From Anoxynatronum buryatiense (GTDB lineage: Bacteria; Bacillota; Clostridia; Peptostreptococcales; Tindalliaceae), in assembly GCF_900182905.1 (NCBI RefSeq), contig NZ_FXUF01000005.1, positions 1-64,000 on the forward strand: DNA of 64,000 bases, given 5' to 3'. Made by a program: the position numbers and the translations under genes. Shown piece by piece: positions 41,048-48,240 of this stretch; the first letter of the stretch is position 1, and each line of letters begins with the position of its first letter. The notes beneath the pieces were generated by a model that was given only the letters and a program-made list of their open reading frames with translations, searched no databases and had not been told where the DNA came from.

Positions 41048-43234
41048 TTACTTGGCAGCGTTGAAGCCGGCGATGCGTCCAAAGACGACGGTATCCACCA
41101 CTGCATTACCACCCACCCGGTTACCCCCGTGAATGGCACCGGTGACTTCGCCGGCTGCAAAAAGACCTTCCACGATGGTGCCGTCTTCGTAGTAAACCCG
41201 GGCGTCTGCATCAATCTCCACACCGCCCATGGTATGATGGGCCGATGCCACACGCTTGGCTGCAAAGTAGGGGCCTTCATCAATGGTTTCCACAAAGAGT
41301 CCTCTGCCGGCGACTTCGTCCACCTTGGTTTCCACCGAGTGGTTGTACTGATCCACTGAGGCCACCAGGGTTTCTGCCGGCACTTCAATGATCTCTGCCA
41401 GTTCTTCCAGGGTATCGGCTTTATGGAAATAGCCGCCTTTCAGGTAGTTGGCCACCAGGTCACTGTTGGGGTCAATGTTCTTGGAATCGTGAATCATCCA
41501 GTAAAAACCGCCTGGCTGCTCCAGAATGGCATTGCAGATCACATCACGTCGGGCATCTTCTGCCACAAACCGGTTTCCTTCCGCATTGACAAAAATCACT
41601 TCGTCGGCGTTTCGACCTTTGTAAGGAATAACACCGGTGGTGGCTCCTGAGAAGGGATTTCCCAAATGCAGCAGTTGGATGTGCTCCATATCCACCAGGT
41701 TCACTCCGATATCTCTTGCCATGAGAATGCCATCTCCTGAAACTGCTTTCAGGTTGGTGGTGAGTACGTTCTCACCCAAGTCTTTCCAGGTGCCGCCTTC
41801 CGCGTATTCCTGACGCAGGGCCACATTGCCGGCAAATCCACCGGTGGCCAGCACCACGCCTTTGTTGGCGTTGAGGGTGTAGGTATTTCCCTTCACATCG
41901 GTGGCGGTGATACCCACCACTTTGCTGCCGTCCATGATCAGAGAGTCTGCTGCGGTTTCCATGAGGATTTCCACCTGGTCTGAATACTGGTTCAAGGTTT
42001 CCACATAGGCATCAATGAATCCGGAACCATTGGGCTTAACAGCGCCATGGGTTCGCTGGTAAAGAGAACCGGCTCCCTGGGTGATGCCATCGGTGAATTC
42101 CACTCCGATGGCTTCCAGCCACTCAAAGCCTTCATAGGCATTGTCGCACATCACATCTACCAGTTCTTTACTGGCGACCTGGTCACCGGCGTTCCAGGTT
42201 TGGAGGGCAAACCAGGAAGCGCTGTCGAAAAGTCCGGTGGCTCCTTCGGCCTTCCATTTGTCGTAATCTGCCTTCACCGCCGCGATGGCAGCTGCATGAG
42301 ATTCATTGGCCGGTTCCGCCGAAATGGCTTTTTCCACCATTGTCTTCACTGCCTCGCTCATTTCCACCAACGACTGCTTCGACGGGTCTGGGGTGTTGTA
42401 AATGCCGCCGAAGACCACCAGGTTACCACCCAGGTAAGGGGCTTTCTCCACCAAGATCACCGTGGCACCTTCTTCAGCCGCCGTGGCTGCTGCTACCAGG
42501 CCTGCACCGCCGCCGCCAACAACAATGACATCGGCTGTATTTTCAATGGATTCAGGGGTGAAGTCCGGTCTTTCAGCCTGCCGGTTAACCATTTCTTCTG
42601 AGGCACCTGCTTTCAGCAAGGCGTCTTTTGTCGCATTCAGAATCCCGTGGGAACTGGAGGTGGCACCTGACACCACGTCCACTGCCAGCGTCTGATAGGT
42701 GAGTATTTCACTGATCATGCCATCCCGGGCGGCGTCGAAAAGAATGGGAGAGTCGCCGCTTTCCACCACCTCGATACCAGTGATGGCATCTTCTGATACG
42801 GTGACATCCAGCACAATAGTGGACATATACCCATACGCCTCCCCGGCATAGGTACCCGGTGTGAAGGTCATGTCTGCTGACTCGACTCCATCGCCACCAT
42901 TTAACGCACTTCTAACAGCTGTCAAAATGGCATTGCTGGTGACAGTGGCACCAGCGATCACGTCAACTTCAGTTGAATTGGCAGCGACAATTGCTGCCGG
43001 CAGTTCTTCAAGGGCCTTTGTGCCAATTCCCTCAGTTTCATCAGGCCCTTCGGCCGTCACTTCTTTGATAACGTTTTCTTCCATGGTTACTGTGACTGTC
43101 ACATCGCCACCGTAGCCTTTGGCGGTGCCCACATAGGTTTCCGGCTCAGCCGAACCAGCATTCTCACTGCTGCAACCCAGAAGCCCTGCCATCAAACAGA
43201 CTATCAACAATCCCATCATCAGTTTTCGTTTCAT
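41048..43234 (-). CDS. Exported flavin-dependent reductase with two FMN-binding domains (fumarate/urocanate reductase family)
   Basis: 728 residues. A lipoprotein signal ends in L-L-G-C at 18-21. Two FMN-binding domains follow, with A-G-A-T-V-T at 94-99 and S-G-A-T-S-S at 189-194, so up to two covalent FMN are possible. The catalytic FAD domain starts with V-I-V-V-G-G-G-G-A-G near 236-245, and later shows G-A-V-K-P-N-G-S-G-F and the E-V-T-G-A-I-H-G-G-N-R-V-G-G-N-A substrate/FAD loop near 695-710. This is the build of extracellular fumarate, urocanate and related enoate reductases used as respiratory electron sinks. The acceptor is unknown. It faces a TetR gene across a 264-base region with a consensus promoter. 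Confidence 0.92.
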   Translation of the reverse strand: MKRKLMMGLLIVCLMAGLLGCSSENAGSAEPETYVGTAKGYGGDVTVTVTMEENVIKEVTAEGPDETEGIGTKALEELPAAIVAANSTEVDVIAGATVTSNAILTAVRSALNGGDGVESADMTFTPGTYAGEAYGYMSTIVLDVTVSEDAITGIEVVESGDSPILFDAARDGMISEILTYQTLAVDVVSGATSSSHGILNATKDALLKAGASEEMVNRQAERPDFTPESIENTADVIVVGGGGAGLVAAATAAEEGATVILVEKAPYLGGNLVVFGGIYNTPDPSKQSLVEMSEAVKTMVEKAISAEPANESHAAAIAAVKADYDKWKAEGATGLFDSASWFALQTWNAGDQVASKELVDVMCDNAYEGFEWLEAIGVEFTDGITQGAGSLYQRTHGAVKPNGSGFIDAYVETLNQYSDQVEILMETAADSLIMDGSKVVGITATDVKGNTYTLNANKGVVLATGGFAGNVALRQEYAEGGTWKDLGENVLTTNLKAVSGDGILMARDIGVNLVDMEHIQLLHLGNPFSGATTGVIPYKGRNADEVIFVNAEGNRFVAEDARRDVICNAILEQPGGFYWMIHDSKNIDPNSDLVANYLKGGYFHKADTLEELAEIIEVPAETLVASVDQYNHSVETKVDEVAGRGLFVETIDEGPYFAAKRVASAHHTMGGVEIDADARVYYEDGTIVEGLFAAGEVTGAIHGGNRVGGNAVVDTVVFGRIAGFNAAK

Positions 43235-43263
43235 TGAAATCCTCCTTTGTCATTTTGCATAAT

Positions 43264-43278
43264 CAGTTCGGCGAACTG
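43264..43278. promoter_or_regulatory. Palindromic operator candidate for the TetR regulator
   Basis: CAGTTC-GGC-GAACTG is a perfect 6-3-6 inverted repeat. It lies just downstream of the expected start point of the reductase promoter, where a bound repressor would block transcription. The divergent TetR gene is the obvious candidate. Confidence 0.55.
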
Positions 43279-43287
43279 AATATGTTA

Positions 43288-43316
43288 ATCATAGATCATT
43301 GTTTTATTTTTGTCAA
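43288..43316 (-). promoter_or_regulatory. Sigma-70-type promoter of the reductase operon
   Basis: On the - strand TTGACA (43316-43311), a 17-base spacer and TATGAT (43293-43288) match the consensus closely. It reads toward the reductase start at 43234. Confidence 0.85.
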
Positions 43317-43408
43317 ATTCATTTTTATCCACGCCCTCTTTCTAACGAGTCATTCAGAAACATCGATCTCTCTCAGCGGTTTTTCCCGACGTTTACGGGT
43401 CATTATTC

Positions 43409-43438
43409 TTCACTCGCGGTAACTACATAGTGTATAAT
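43409..43438 (+). promoter_or_regulatory. Promoter of the TetR-family gene
   Basis: TTCACT (43409-43414), an 18-base spacer and a perfect TATAAT (43433-43438) precede the TetR start at 43499. Confidence 0.65.
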
Positions 43439-43498
43439 GGATGTGGATTTATCTCACTTCAGCCTCTAAATGTTTGATTCCGGAGAAGGAGCCTCATC

Positions 43499-44155
43499 GT
43501 GAACAAAAAGAAAATGACTCAACGAAAGCAACAAGCCATGCAAACCAAAGAAACTCTTTTAAACACAGCCCTGGATCTGATTGCTGAACAGGGATATGAT
43601 CAGGTGAGCATTCAGGACCTCTGCCAGGCCGTTGGCGTTTCCACCGGTGCTTTTTACCATCATTTCACCGGTAAGGAAGACATCATCGTTGAATCTTACC
43701 GCCGATATGATGAACACTTTGAAGCTCATGCAAGTGCGCAGTTGGAATCGCTGCCTCCTTTGGATAAGATTATTGAAGCCATCAAGTATCAGGTCAAGTA
43801 TGCAGAAGACATGGGTGTTGAAACCATGCAGCAGTTTTATCGCAGCCAGCTGCAGGCAGGCCGTGCTTTTTTTATTTCCACCACCCGTAAGTTCCCTTTA
43901 ATTTTGACCCAAATGATTACTGATGCCCAGCAGGCGGGGGTTTTGTCAGACACTTTGACAGCAACTCAAATCACCCGCCATCTCCTTCGATTTTCCCGGG
44001 GAATGATTTATGACTGGTGTGCGTATAATGGCAGTTATGACATCGTTGAAGAAACCTCCCAGTCACTGTCACTTTTTTTAACTGCATTTCTGATAAAGCA
44101 TCCTAAAGCGCCGCATAAAAACACCCTTAAGAACCACTCGCCGAGGAGTTCTTAA
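43499..44155 (+). CDS. TetR/AcrR-family regulator
   Basis: 218 residues. The N-terminal helix-turn-helix is typical: T-L-L-N-T-A-L-D-L-I-A-E-Q-G-Y-D-Q-V-S near residues 19-37, then V-G-V-S-T-G-A-F-Y-H-H-F near 47-58. The rest is an all-helical ligand domain with no specific family match. The start is GTG at 43499, seven bases after AAGGAG. It diverges from the flavin reductase operon and probably represses it in the absence of a ligand, which may be the reductase's substrate. The stop codon lies inside a long hairpin. Confidence 0.88.
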   Translation: MNKKKMTQRKQQAMQTKETLLNTALDLIAEQGYDQVSIQDLCQAVGVSTGAFYHHFTGKEDIIVESYRRYDEHFEAHASAQLESLPPLDKIIEAIKYQVKYAEDMGVETMQQFYRSQLQAGRAFFISTTRKFPLILTQMITDAQQAGVLSDTLTATQITRHLLRFSRGMIYDWCAYNGSYDIVEETSQSLSLFLTAFLIKHPKAPHKNTLKNHSPRSS

Positions 44156-44158
44156 GGG
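44124..44158 (+). terminator. Stem-loop spanning the TetR stop codon
   Basis: CCCTTAAGAAC (44124-44134) pairs perfectly with GTTCTTAAGGG (44148-44158). The TAA stop is at 44153-44155, inside the right arm. There is no T-run, so it may end transcription poorly or stabilise the 3' end. Confidence 0.5.
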
Positions 44159-44221
44159 CATTGGAAATAGCCTGCTAAAAAAAGCCGTGAATAAAGCGCT
44201 TGAAATGAATGCGAACTAAAA

Positions 44222-44237
44222 TGTGATGCAAATCACA
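44222..44237. promoter_or_regulatory. Crp/Fnr-family binding site
   Basis: TGTGA-TGCAAA-TCACA is a perfect match to the TGTGA-N6-TCACA pattern of Crp/Fnr-superfamily proteins. Its centre (44229.5) is 32 bases from the middle of a TAGACT -10 box at 44259-44264. That puts it at about -41.5 relative to the likely start point, the classic position of a class II activator. Confidence 0.7.
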
Positions 44238-44258
44238 GCACCCGGTGAAGCGCCATGG

Positions 44259-44264
44259 TAGACT
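44259..44264 (+). promoter_or_regulatory. Likely -10 box of the cupin operon
   Basis: TAGACT, 44259-44264, lacks a good -35, as expected for a promoter needing an activator at -41.5. Transcription would start near 44271. Confidence 0.45.
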
Positions 44265-44280
44265 AAGGTCAAATCAGGCA

Positions 44281-44296
44281 TTTGACGACTGTCAAA
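44281..44296. promoter_or_regulatory. Second palindrome, Fnr/Dnr-like, downstream of the start point
   Basis: TTTGAC-GACT-GTCAAA is a perfect 6-4-6 inverted repeat; its core TTGAC-N4-GTCAA resembles Fnr/Dnr-type boxes. It lies between the predicted start point and the ribosome binding site, a typical repressor position. Confidence 0.6.
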
Positions 44297-44313
44297 ATGA
44301 ATGGAGGATGAAC

Positions 44314-44652
44314 ATGGATTTAATCAAAAACATTGAAAAAGCGAAAGCCATTAACTTTGATGAAATGGTCAGCTGCAAACCCGGCCAAATTGAAAGCAAG
44401 ACGCTGGCTCAGGAAAAAGGAGTAGGCATTACCCTGCTGGCTTTCGGTAAAGGGGAGGGCGTTGGCCCCCATACAGCCAACGGCGATGCTCTTCTTTATA
44501 TTCATGAAGGCGTGGCCCGTGTTACCATTGGCGAAGAAACGCAGGAAGCCGTTAAAGGCCAGCTGGTGCTCATGCCTGCCGGGATTTCTCACCAGGTCAC
44601 TGCAAAAGAAGATATGAAAATGCTGTTGATGGTGGTCAGGAAGGAGAAATAA
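44314..44652 (+). CDS. Cupin-domain protein 1 of a pair
   Basis: 112 residues. A single beta-barrel cupin: [18 protein letters not shown] near residues 51-68 (first motif) and [12 protein letters not shown] near 82-93 (second motif). The first motif has only one His, with Asn and Asp nearby in place of the usual second His and Glu, so metal binding is uncertain. The ATG at 44314 is six bases after GGAGG; an ATG two codons upstream abuts the Shine-Dalgarno. It lies two bases from the second cupin gene. The two promoter palindromes suggest redox or anaerobic control. Confidence 0.85.
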   Translation: MDLIKNIEKAKAINFDEMVSCKPGQIESKTLAQEKGVGITLLAFGKGEGVGPHTANGDALLYIHEGVARVTIGEETQEAVKGQLVLMPAGISHQVTAKEDMKMLLMVVRKEK

Positions 44653-44654
44653 CC

Positions 44655-44987
44655 ATGAAGGTGATGAAGAACATTGAACCTCTGGTCGCCATTTCCATTG
44701 GTGAAATGGTTGAAAACAGCGCCCACACCATTGCCAGCAAGGCCATTTGTGCCACTGAAACCACTGATGTTCGTTTTTTCTCTTACGCAAAGGGTGAAAG
44801 CATCAGCAAAGAATATCAGGAAGAAGACAGCCTGATTTATGTCTATGAAGGCAAGCTGAAGATTCGCTTCCACCAGTCTGATGAACAGGTTGTCAGCAAG
44901 GGTGAGATGATGGTGCTGCCCAGCAATGTGCCTTATGGCATTGAAGTGCTGGAAGACTCCAAGAGTCTGAACATATTGGTGAAATAA
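44655..44987 (+). CDS. Cupin-domain protein 2 of a pair
   Basis: 110 residues with the same barrel layout as the preceding cupin: E-D-S-L-I-Y-V-Y-E-G-K-L-K-I near 55-68 and G-E-M-M-V-L-P-S-N-V-P-Y-G near 85-97. The metal-binding histidines are missing altogether (Tyr and Gly stand in the second motif), so this partner may be structural or bind an organic ligand directly. The ATG follows GGAG by eight bases. A perfect terminator begins at its stop codon. Two cupins in tandem could form a heterodimer equal to a bicupin. Confidence 0.85.
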   Translation: MKVMKNIEPLVAISIGEMVENSAHTIASKAICATETTDVRFFSYAKGESISKEYQEEDSLIYVYEGKLKIRFHQSDEQVVSKGEMMVLPSNVPYGIEVLEDSKSLNILVK

Positions 44988-45014
44988 AAGGGAAGGCGCA
45001 TCGCCTTCCCTTTT
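44986..45014 (+). terminator. Terminator of the cupin operon
   Basis: AAAAGGGAAGGCG pairs perfectly with CGCCTTCCCTTTT around three bases; the stem starts at the last base of the stop codon. It can also end the converging GNAT transcript. Confidence 0.9.
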
Positions 45015-45023
45015 ATCATGTTA

Positions 45024-45482
45024 TCATGATTTAAATAAGCGCATCTCAATGGTGTTTTTTCGGAATCCATGGTTCTCATAAAACCGAATCGCTTTTTCAT
45101 TTTCATTAGAGACCACCAGGCTGATTTCTGTACAACCTTTCGTTTCAAACCACTCCAAGTGGCGTCGCATCAGTTCTTTTCCAATGTCATTTCCCCGGAA
45201 ATCCTCCAGCACATGAAGGGTCTGCATCTGGCCTTCATGGTTGTCAATGGTGGATAGACAGTACCCAATGACGCTCTTCTCCTCTTCCTCTTCCGCAATG
45301 GTGATTTTGATTCGATTCTCACCAAAACCGGAAAACGGCTTCATTCGTTCTTCGAAAACAAGAGACGTGTAATAATGGCCGAAAAAACGTGACATCTCCT
45401 CATGAAATTGACGGTTTCTTTCCCATACATCTTTCATCACATGAACTTCCTCAAACGATATGTCTCTGTAAGAAACCTTCAT
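45024..45482 (-). CDS. GNAT-family N-acetyltransferase
   Basis: 152 residues. Motif A for acetyl-CoA is clear: L-H-V-L-E-D-F-R-G-N-D-I-G-K-E-L-M near residues 88-104, then I-S-L-V-V-S-N-E-N-E-K-A-I-R-F-Y-E-N-H-G-F near 122-142, typical of Rim-type acetyltransferases. The ATG at 45482 has GGGGG seven bases upstream; a TTG ten codons earlier is less likely. It sits just downstream of rnfD on the same strand with a 52-base gap. The target amine is unknown. Confidence 0.85.
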   Translation of the reverse strand: MKVSYRDISFEEVHVMKDVWERNRQFHEEMSRFFGHYYTSLVFEERMKPFSGFGENRIKITIAEEEEEKSVIGYCLSTIDNHEGQMQTLHVLEDFRGNDIGKELMRRHLEWFETKGCTEISLVVSNENEKAIRFYENHGFRKNTIEMRLFKS

Positions 45483-45534
45483 CTTAAAACCCCCATGTGT
45501 TTTGATCGTCAATCAGTCAGGCTTCGAGCGATCA

Positions 45535-46518
45535 TTACGATAGATGGACATTGTAAATATCACTGCTGATCTCACGTTCAGAATGGCCCATCACCCTTGG
45601 TGTAAACAATTTATCAATCAATCTGCTAACTACATTCATGATCAACAGTGCGATTCCAAATCCTCCTGGGAGATTAAAGAGGATTCGAATGGCTATCGTT
45701 AAAACCCCTACCATAAAAGCATAAAATATTTTTGCTTTAAGTGTCAATGGGCCTGAGCTATAATCTGTCACCATATAAACAGCTCCTAAAAACAATGCTC
45801 CGCTTAACAGGTGATACGCAGTGTATTCAAGATTCATACCACTGTATAAAAAAGCTGTCACTCCGGCCCCTGCGATTGTCGCAAGCGGGACGCGCATATC
45901 AATGATTTTGTTAAAGACAAGAAAGACACAGCCAAAGAGGATAAAGAGTTTGGACACTTCACCAATGCCCCCGCCCATGGATCCCAGAAATAAATCGGAA
46001 AGCGGCGGCAGTTCCACCGGAATTGTTCGGGTAAAATGCCCGATATATTCTATAGGTGTTGCTGTTGCAACAGCATCAGGACCCGGCATTACCCACTGAG
46101 TAATATGAGGTTCAAAGAAGAGTTTTAATGCGATTCTGGCTGCTACAGCTGGATTAATTGGATTTTTTCCCAGCCCCCCAGGCAGCTGTTTAACAATGAT
46201 AATCGCAAAAAAAGTACCAAGAATCAGGCTCCACAGGGGAGCCGTCACAGGCAGCGCAAGCGCCAGAAGCAAGCCTGTCACGACAGCACTGTAGTCAGAA
46301 ACAGTGATTTCTTTTCCCCGCACTTTTTGGTAGAGTGCTTCGAAAAGAACTGCTGAGATCATCCCTGCAAGTGCCATCAAGAGAGCTCTAAAACCAAAGA
46401 GATAGACAGCGGCAATCGTTGGAAGCAGACATGCAATGACAACCTTTTTCATTATTTCCCGATCTGTATGAGAATGCCTGATATGCGGAGCAGGACCCAT
46501 AAATATTTCGCGGCTCAT
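45535..46518 (-). CDS. rnfD: Rnf complex subunit RnfD, with an altered flavin-attachment motif
   Basis: 327 residues with about ten membrane helices. RnfD is the membrane subunit of the ferredoxin:NAD oxidoreductase that pumps sodium or protons. N-terminal S-P-H-I-R-type start (G-P-A-P-H-I-R-H) and K-Q-L-P-G-G-L-G-K-N-P-I-N-P-A near 110-124 are diagnostic. At the FMN-attachment site the normal S-G-A-T-P is A-T-A-T-P (151-155): the acceptor Thr154 is kept but the Ser-Gly before it is lost. ATG overlaps the rnfC stop as ATGA. The rnfG, rnfE, rnfA and rnfB genes do not follow; a GNAT gene does. Confidence 0.9.
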   Translation of the reverse strand: MSREIFMGPAPHIRHSHTDREIMKKVVIACLLPTIAAVYLFGFRALLMALAGMISAVLFEALYQKVRGKEITVSDYSAVVTGLLLALALPVTAPLWSLILGTFFAIIIVKQLPGGLGKNPINPAVAARIALKLFFEPHITQWVMPGPDAVATATPIEYIGHFTRTIPVELPPLSDLFLGSMGGGIGEVSKLFILFGCVFLVFNKIIDMRVPLATIAGAGVTAFLYSGMNLEYTAYHLLSGALFLGAVYMVTDYSSGPLTLKAKIFYAFMVGVLTIAIRILFNLPGGFGIALLIMNVVSRLIDKLFTPRVMGHSEREISSDIYNVHLS

Positions 46519-47840
46519 TTGTTTTCATCCCTTTCCTTTATTTCTTTCAGCTGTTTAACAGCTTTAGAAATGTCTTCAAGTAATGGGATTTTTGATGGAC
46601 AGATATACGTACAACATCCACATCTGACACAGGTTTCGGTTTTAAGCACTTCACACAGGTCCCATCGGCTTTCCCTGTAAGCATTACTGATAAGAATAGG
46701 CTGCAGGTACACGGGGCAGGCATCGATGCATTTTGCGCATCTGATGCAAGGTCTCTCGTTTTTTCTCACTTCAGCGTCGTAAGGCAGAAAAAGAAGTGTT
46801 GTTGTATCTTTTTCAATGGGAATTGTCGTGTCAGAAAAAGGCTGACCCATCATCGGCCCTCCACTGATCATTTTATCTGTTTCATGGGCAAAACCGCCGC
46901 AGAATTCAATCAGATCCTGCACCGGTGTGCCAATTCTCGTCAAGATATTTTGAGGGTTTTTAAGGGTGGGGCCTGTGACTGTTACCACTCTCTCAGTTAA
47001 GGGGATGCCCATGAAAACAGCATCATGGATTGCTTTAATCGTACTGACATTGGATGAGATTAACCCCACATTACTGGCATTGTCTTCTTCCGGCACTTCT
47101 AAGTCCAATATGGTTTTAAGCAACAACCCCTGTTCCCCCTGGGGATATCGACTTGGCACCTCATGAATTTCAATATGTTTCATATTGTGACTGGATATGC
47201 TGTCTTTATATAATCTGATCACATCCGATTTATTGTCTTCAATGGCAATAATGGTTTTTTTAACATCAAATAAGTGATGCATGAAGCTGACAGTACGTAA
47301 TATTTCCTGTGAGTTTTCAAGCATGACCCTGTGATCTGTCGTTGAATATGGCTCACACTCAGCCCCATTTATCAGAATATATCTGTGTCCATTTTCTGGT
47401 GGATCAAGTTTCACATGGGTGGGAAAGCCTGCCCCTCCCTTGCCCGTAATGCCTGCTTCTGAAATTCTTTCAAGAAATTCATCAATGCTGATTGACTCAT
47501 CCAGCAGGCTCAATCGTTCTTCTTCATACATGAAATCATTTTTAATAATAATACAGGTCGCTTTCCCCTTAAAGCTCTCCCTTTCTTCCACTGCTATCAC
47601 CTGCCCGGACACTGAGCTGTGAATATTAGCAGATATCGTTTTTGTCGCATTTCCTATCAATGTTCCGATTTTGACATGATTCCCCTCATCCACAATGATT
47701 TCAGCAGGTGCTCCGATGTGCATTGTCATGGGAAACACCAGCTCTTCTGAACCGGGCCCTTTAACAGTTTTTTTATTGTTTGTCAATCCCTTATGATCTG
47801 GCACATCAATTCCCTGTCTTGCCTGAAACAGCTTCTTCAT
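46515..47840 (-). CDS. rnfC: Rnf complex subunit RnfC
   Basis: 441 residues. The N-terminal part has the biotinyl-like G-A-P-A-E-I-I-V-D-E-G-N-H-V segment, followed by the FMN/NADH-binding domain with G-I-T-G-K-G-G-A-G-F-P-T-H-V-K near 132-146 and the soluble-ligand-binding beta-grasp domain. Two 4Fe-4S clusters are bound by C-I-R-C-A-K-C-I-D-A-C-P near 375 and C-V-R-C-G-C-C-T-Y-I-C-P near 412. Subunit length and motifs are normal. Start ATG at 47840 follows GAGGGG. Its upstream DNA is a group II intron remnant, so its promoter was probably rearranged. The A+T content of rnfCD and the GNAT gene is higher than in neighbouring genes. Confidence 0.93.
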   Translation of the reverse strand: MKKLFQARQGIDVPDHKGLTNNKKTVKGPGSEELVFPMTMHIGAPAEIIVDEGNHVKIGTLIGNATKTISANIHSSVSGQVIAVEERESFKGKATCIIIKNDFMYEEERLSLLDESISIDEFLERISEAGITGKGGAGFPTHVKLDPPENGHRYILINGAECEPYSTTDHRVMLENSQEILRTVSFMHHLFDVKKTIIAIEDNKSDVIRLYKDSISSHNMKHIEIHEVPSRYPQGEQGLLLKTILDLEVPEEDNASNVGLISSNVSTIKAIHDAVFMGIPLTERVVTVTGPTLKNPQNILTRIGTPVQDLIEFCGGFAHETDKMISGGPMMGQPFSDTTIPIEKDTTTLLFLPYDAEVRKNERPCIRCAKCIDACPVYLQPILISNAYRESRWDLCEVLKTETCVRCGCCTYICPSKIPLLEDISKAVKQLKEIKERDENK

Positions 47841-47899
47841 TGGATCCCCTCAATTCATTCATAAAAGTTCACAGTTTGCCAGACAATCAACTAACCTTT

Positions 47900-48114
47900 T
47901 CAACCACAGTACTTCTCCCCACTAATGATGTCGTCGTTTTTTAACATCAGTTCTGTTGAAGTCTGAATCATTTATACATACCTCCTATTCGATCACCCTA
48001 AACATCGCGACAACGCCACCTCGCGGTGGCACCCTAACCTTAAGCTATGTGCTTGGCACTGTCGACCCCCACTCGGGACTTTCACCCGTTAGACTGCGCC
48101 CATGCCAGGCGCAC
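47900..48114 (-). mobile_element. Group II intron, 5' remnant
   Basis: On the - strand the sequence starts GTGCGCC at 48114 and continues with GGGCGCAGTCTAACGGGTG, AAAGTCCCGAG and GACAGTGCCAAGC, the conserved 5' region of bacterial group II introns. About 145 bases on, AGGAGG and an ATG at 47971 begin a 23-codon frame (M-I-Q-T-S-T-E-L-M-L-K) like the start of an intron-encoded reverse transcriptase, which then ends in TGA at 47900. The rest of the protein and domains V/VI are missing. It abuts a rho-independent terminator, the target type of class C introns. Dead element; the right boundary is approximate. Confidence 0.75.
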
Positions 48115-48117
48115 CCC

Positions 48118-48153
48118 AAAAGAACCCGCCAGTAACATAAACTGGCGGGTTCT
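48118..48153 (-). terminator. Terminator of the beta-propeller gene
   Basis: AGAACCCGCCAGT (48121-48133) and ACTGGCGGGTTCT (48141-48153) form a perfect 13-bp stem around seven bases. On the - strand the stem is followed by TTTT, then directly by the intron 5' end. Confidence 0.9.
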
Positions 48154-48240
48154 TCACTTGCTGGCTTCTGATTTTTAGATTGATGTACGCCTCAAATAGC
48201 TTTGAAATGAGGGATAAACATGAAGATGGCACGCTTCTTT

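Noticed and set aside
45535-47840. Complete Rnf operon
   Set aside because: Only the C and D subunits are present; no G, E, A or B subunit frame is found on either side.
47995-48114. Riboswitch or structured leader upstream of rnfC
   Set aside because: The conserved words and the position right after a terminator match the 5' end of a group II intron better than any riboswitch.
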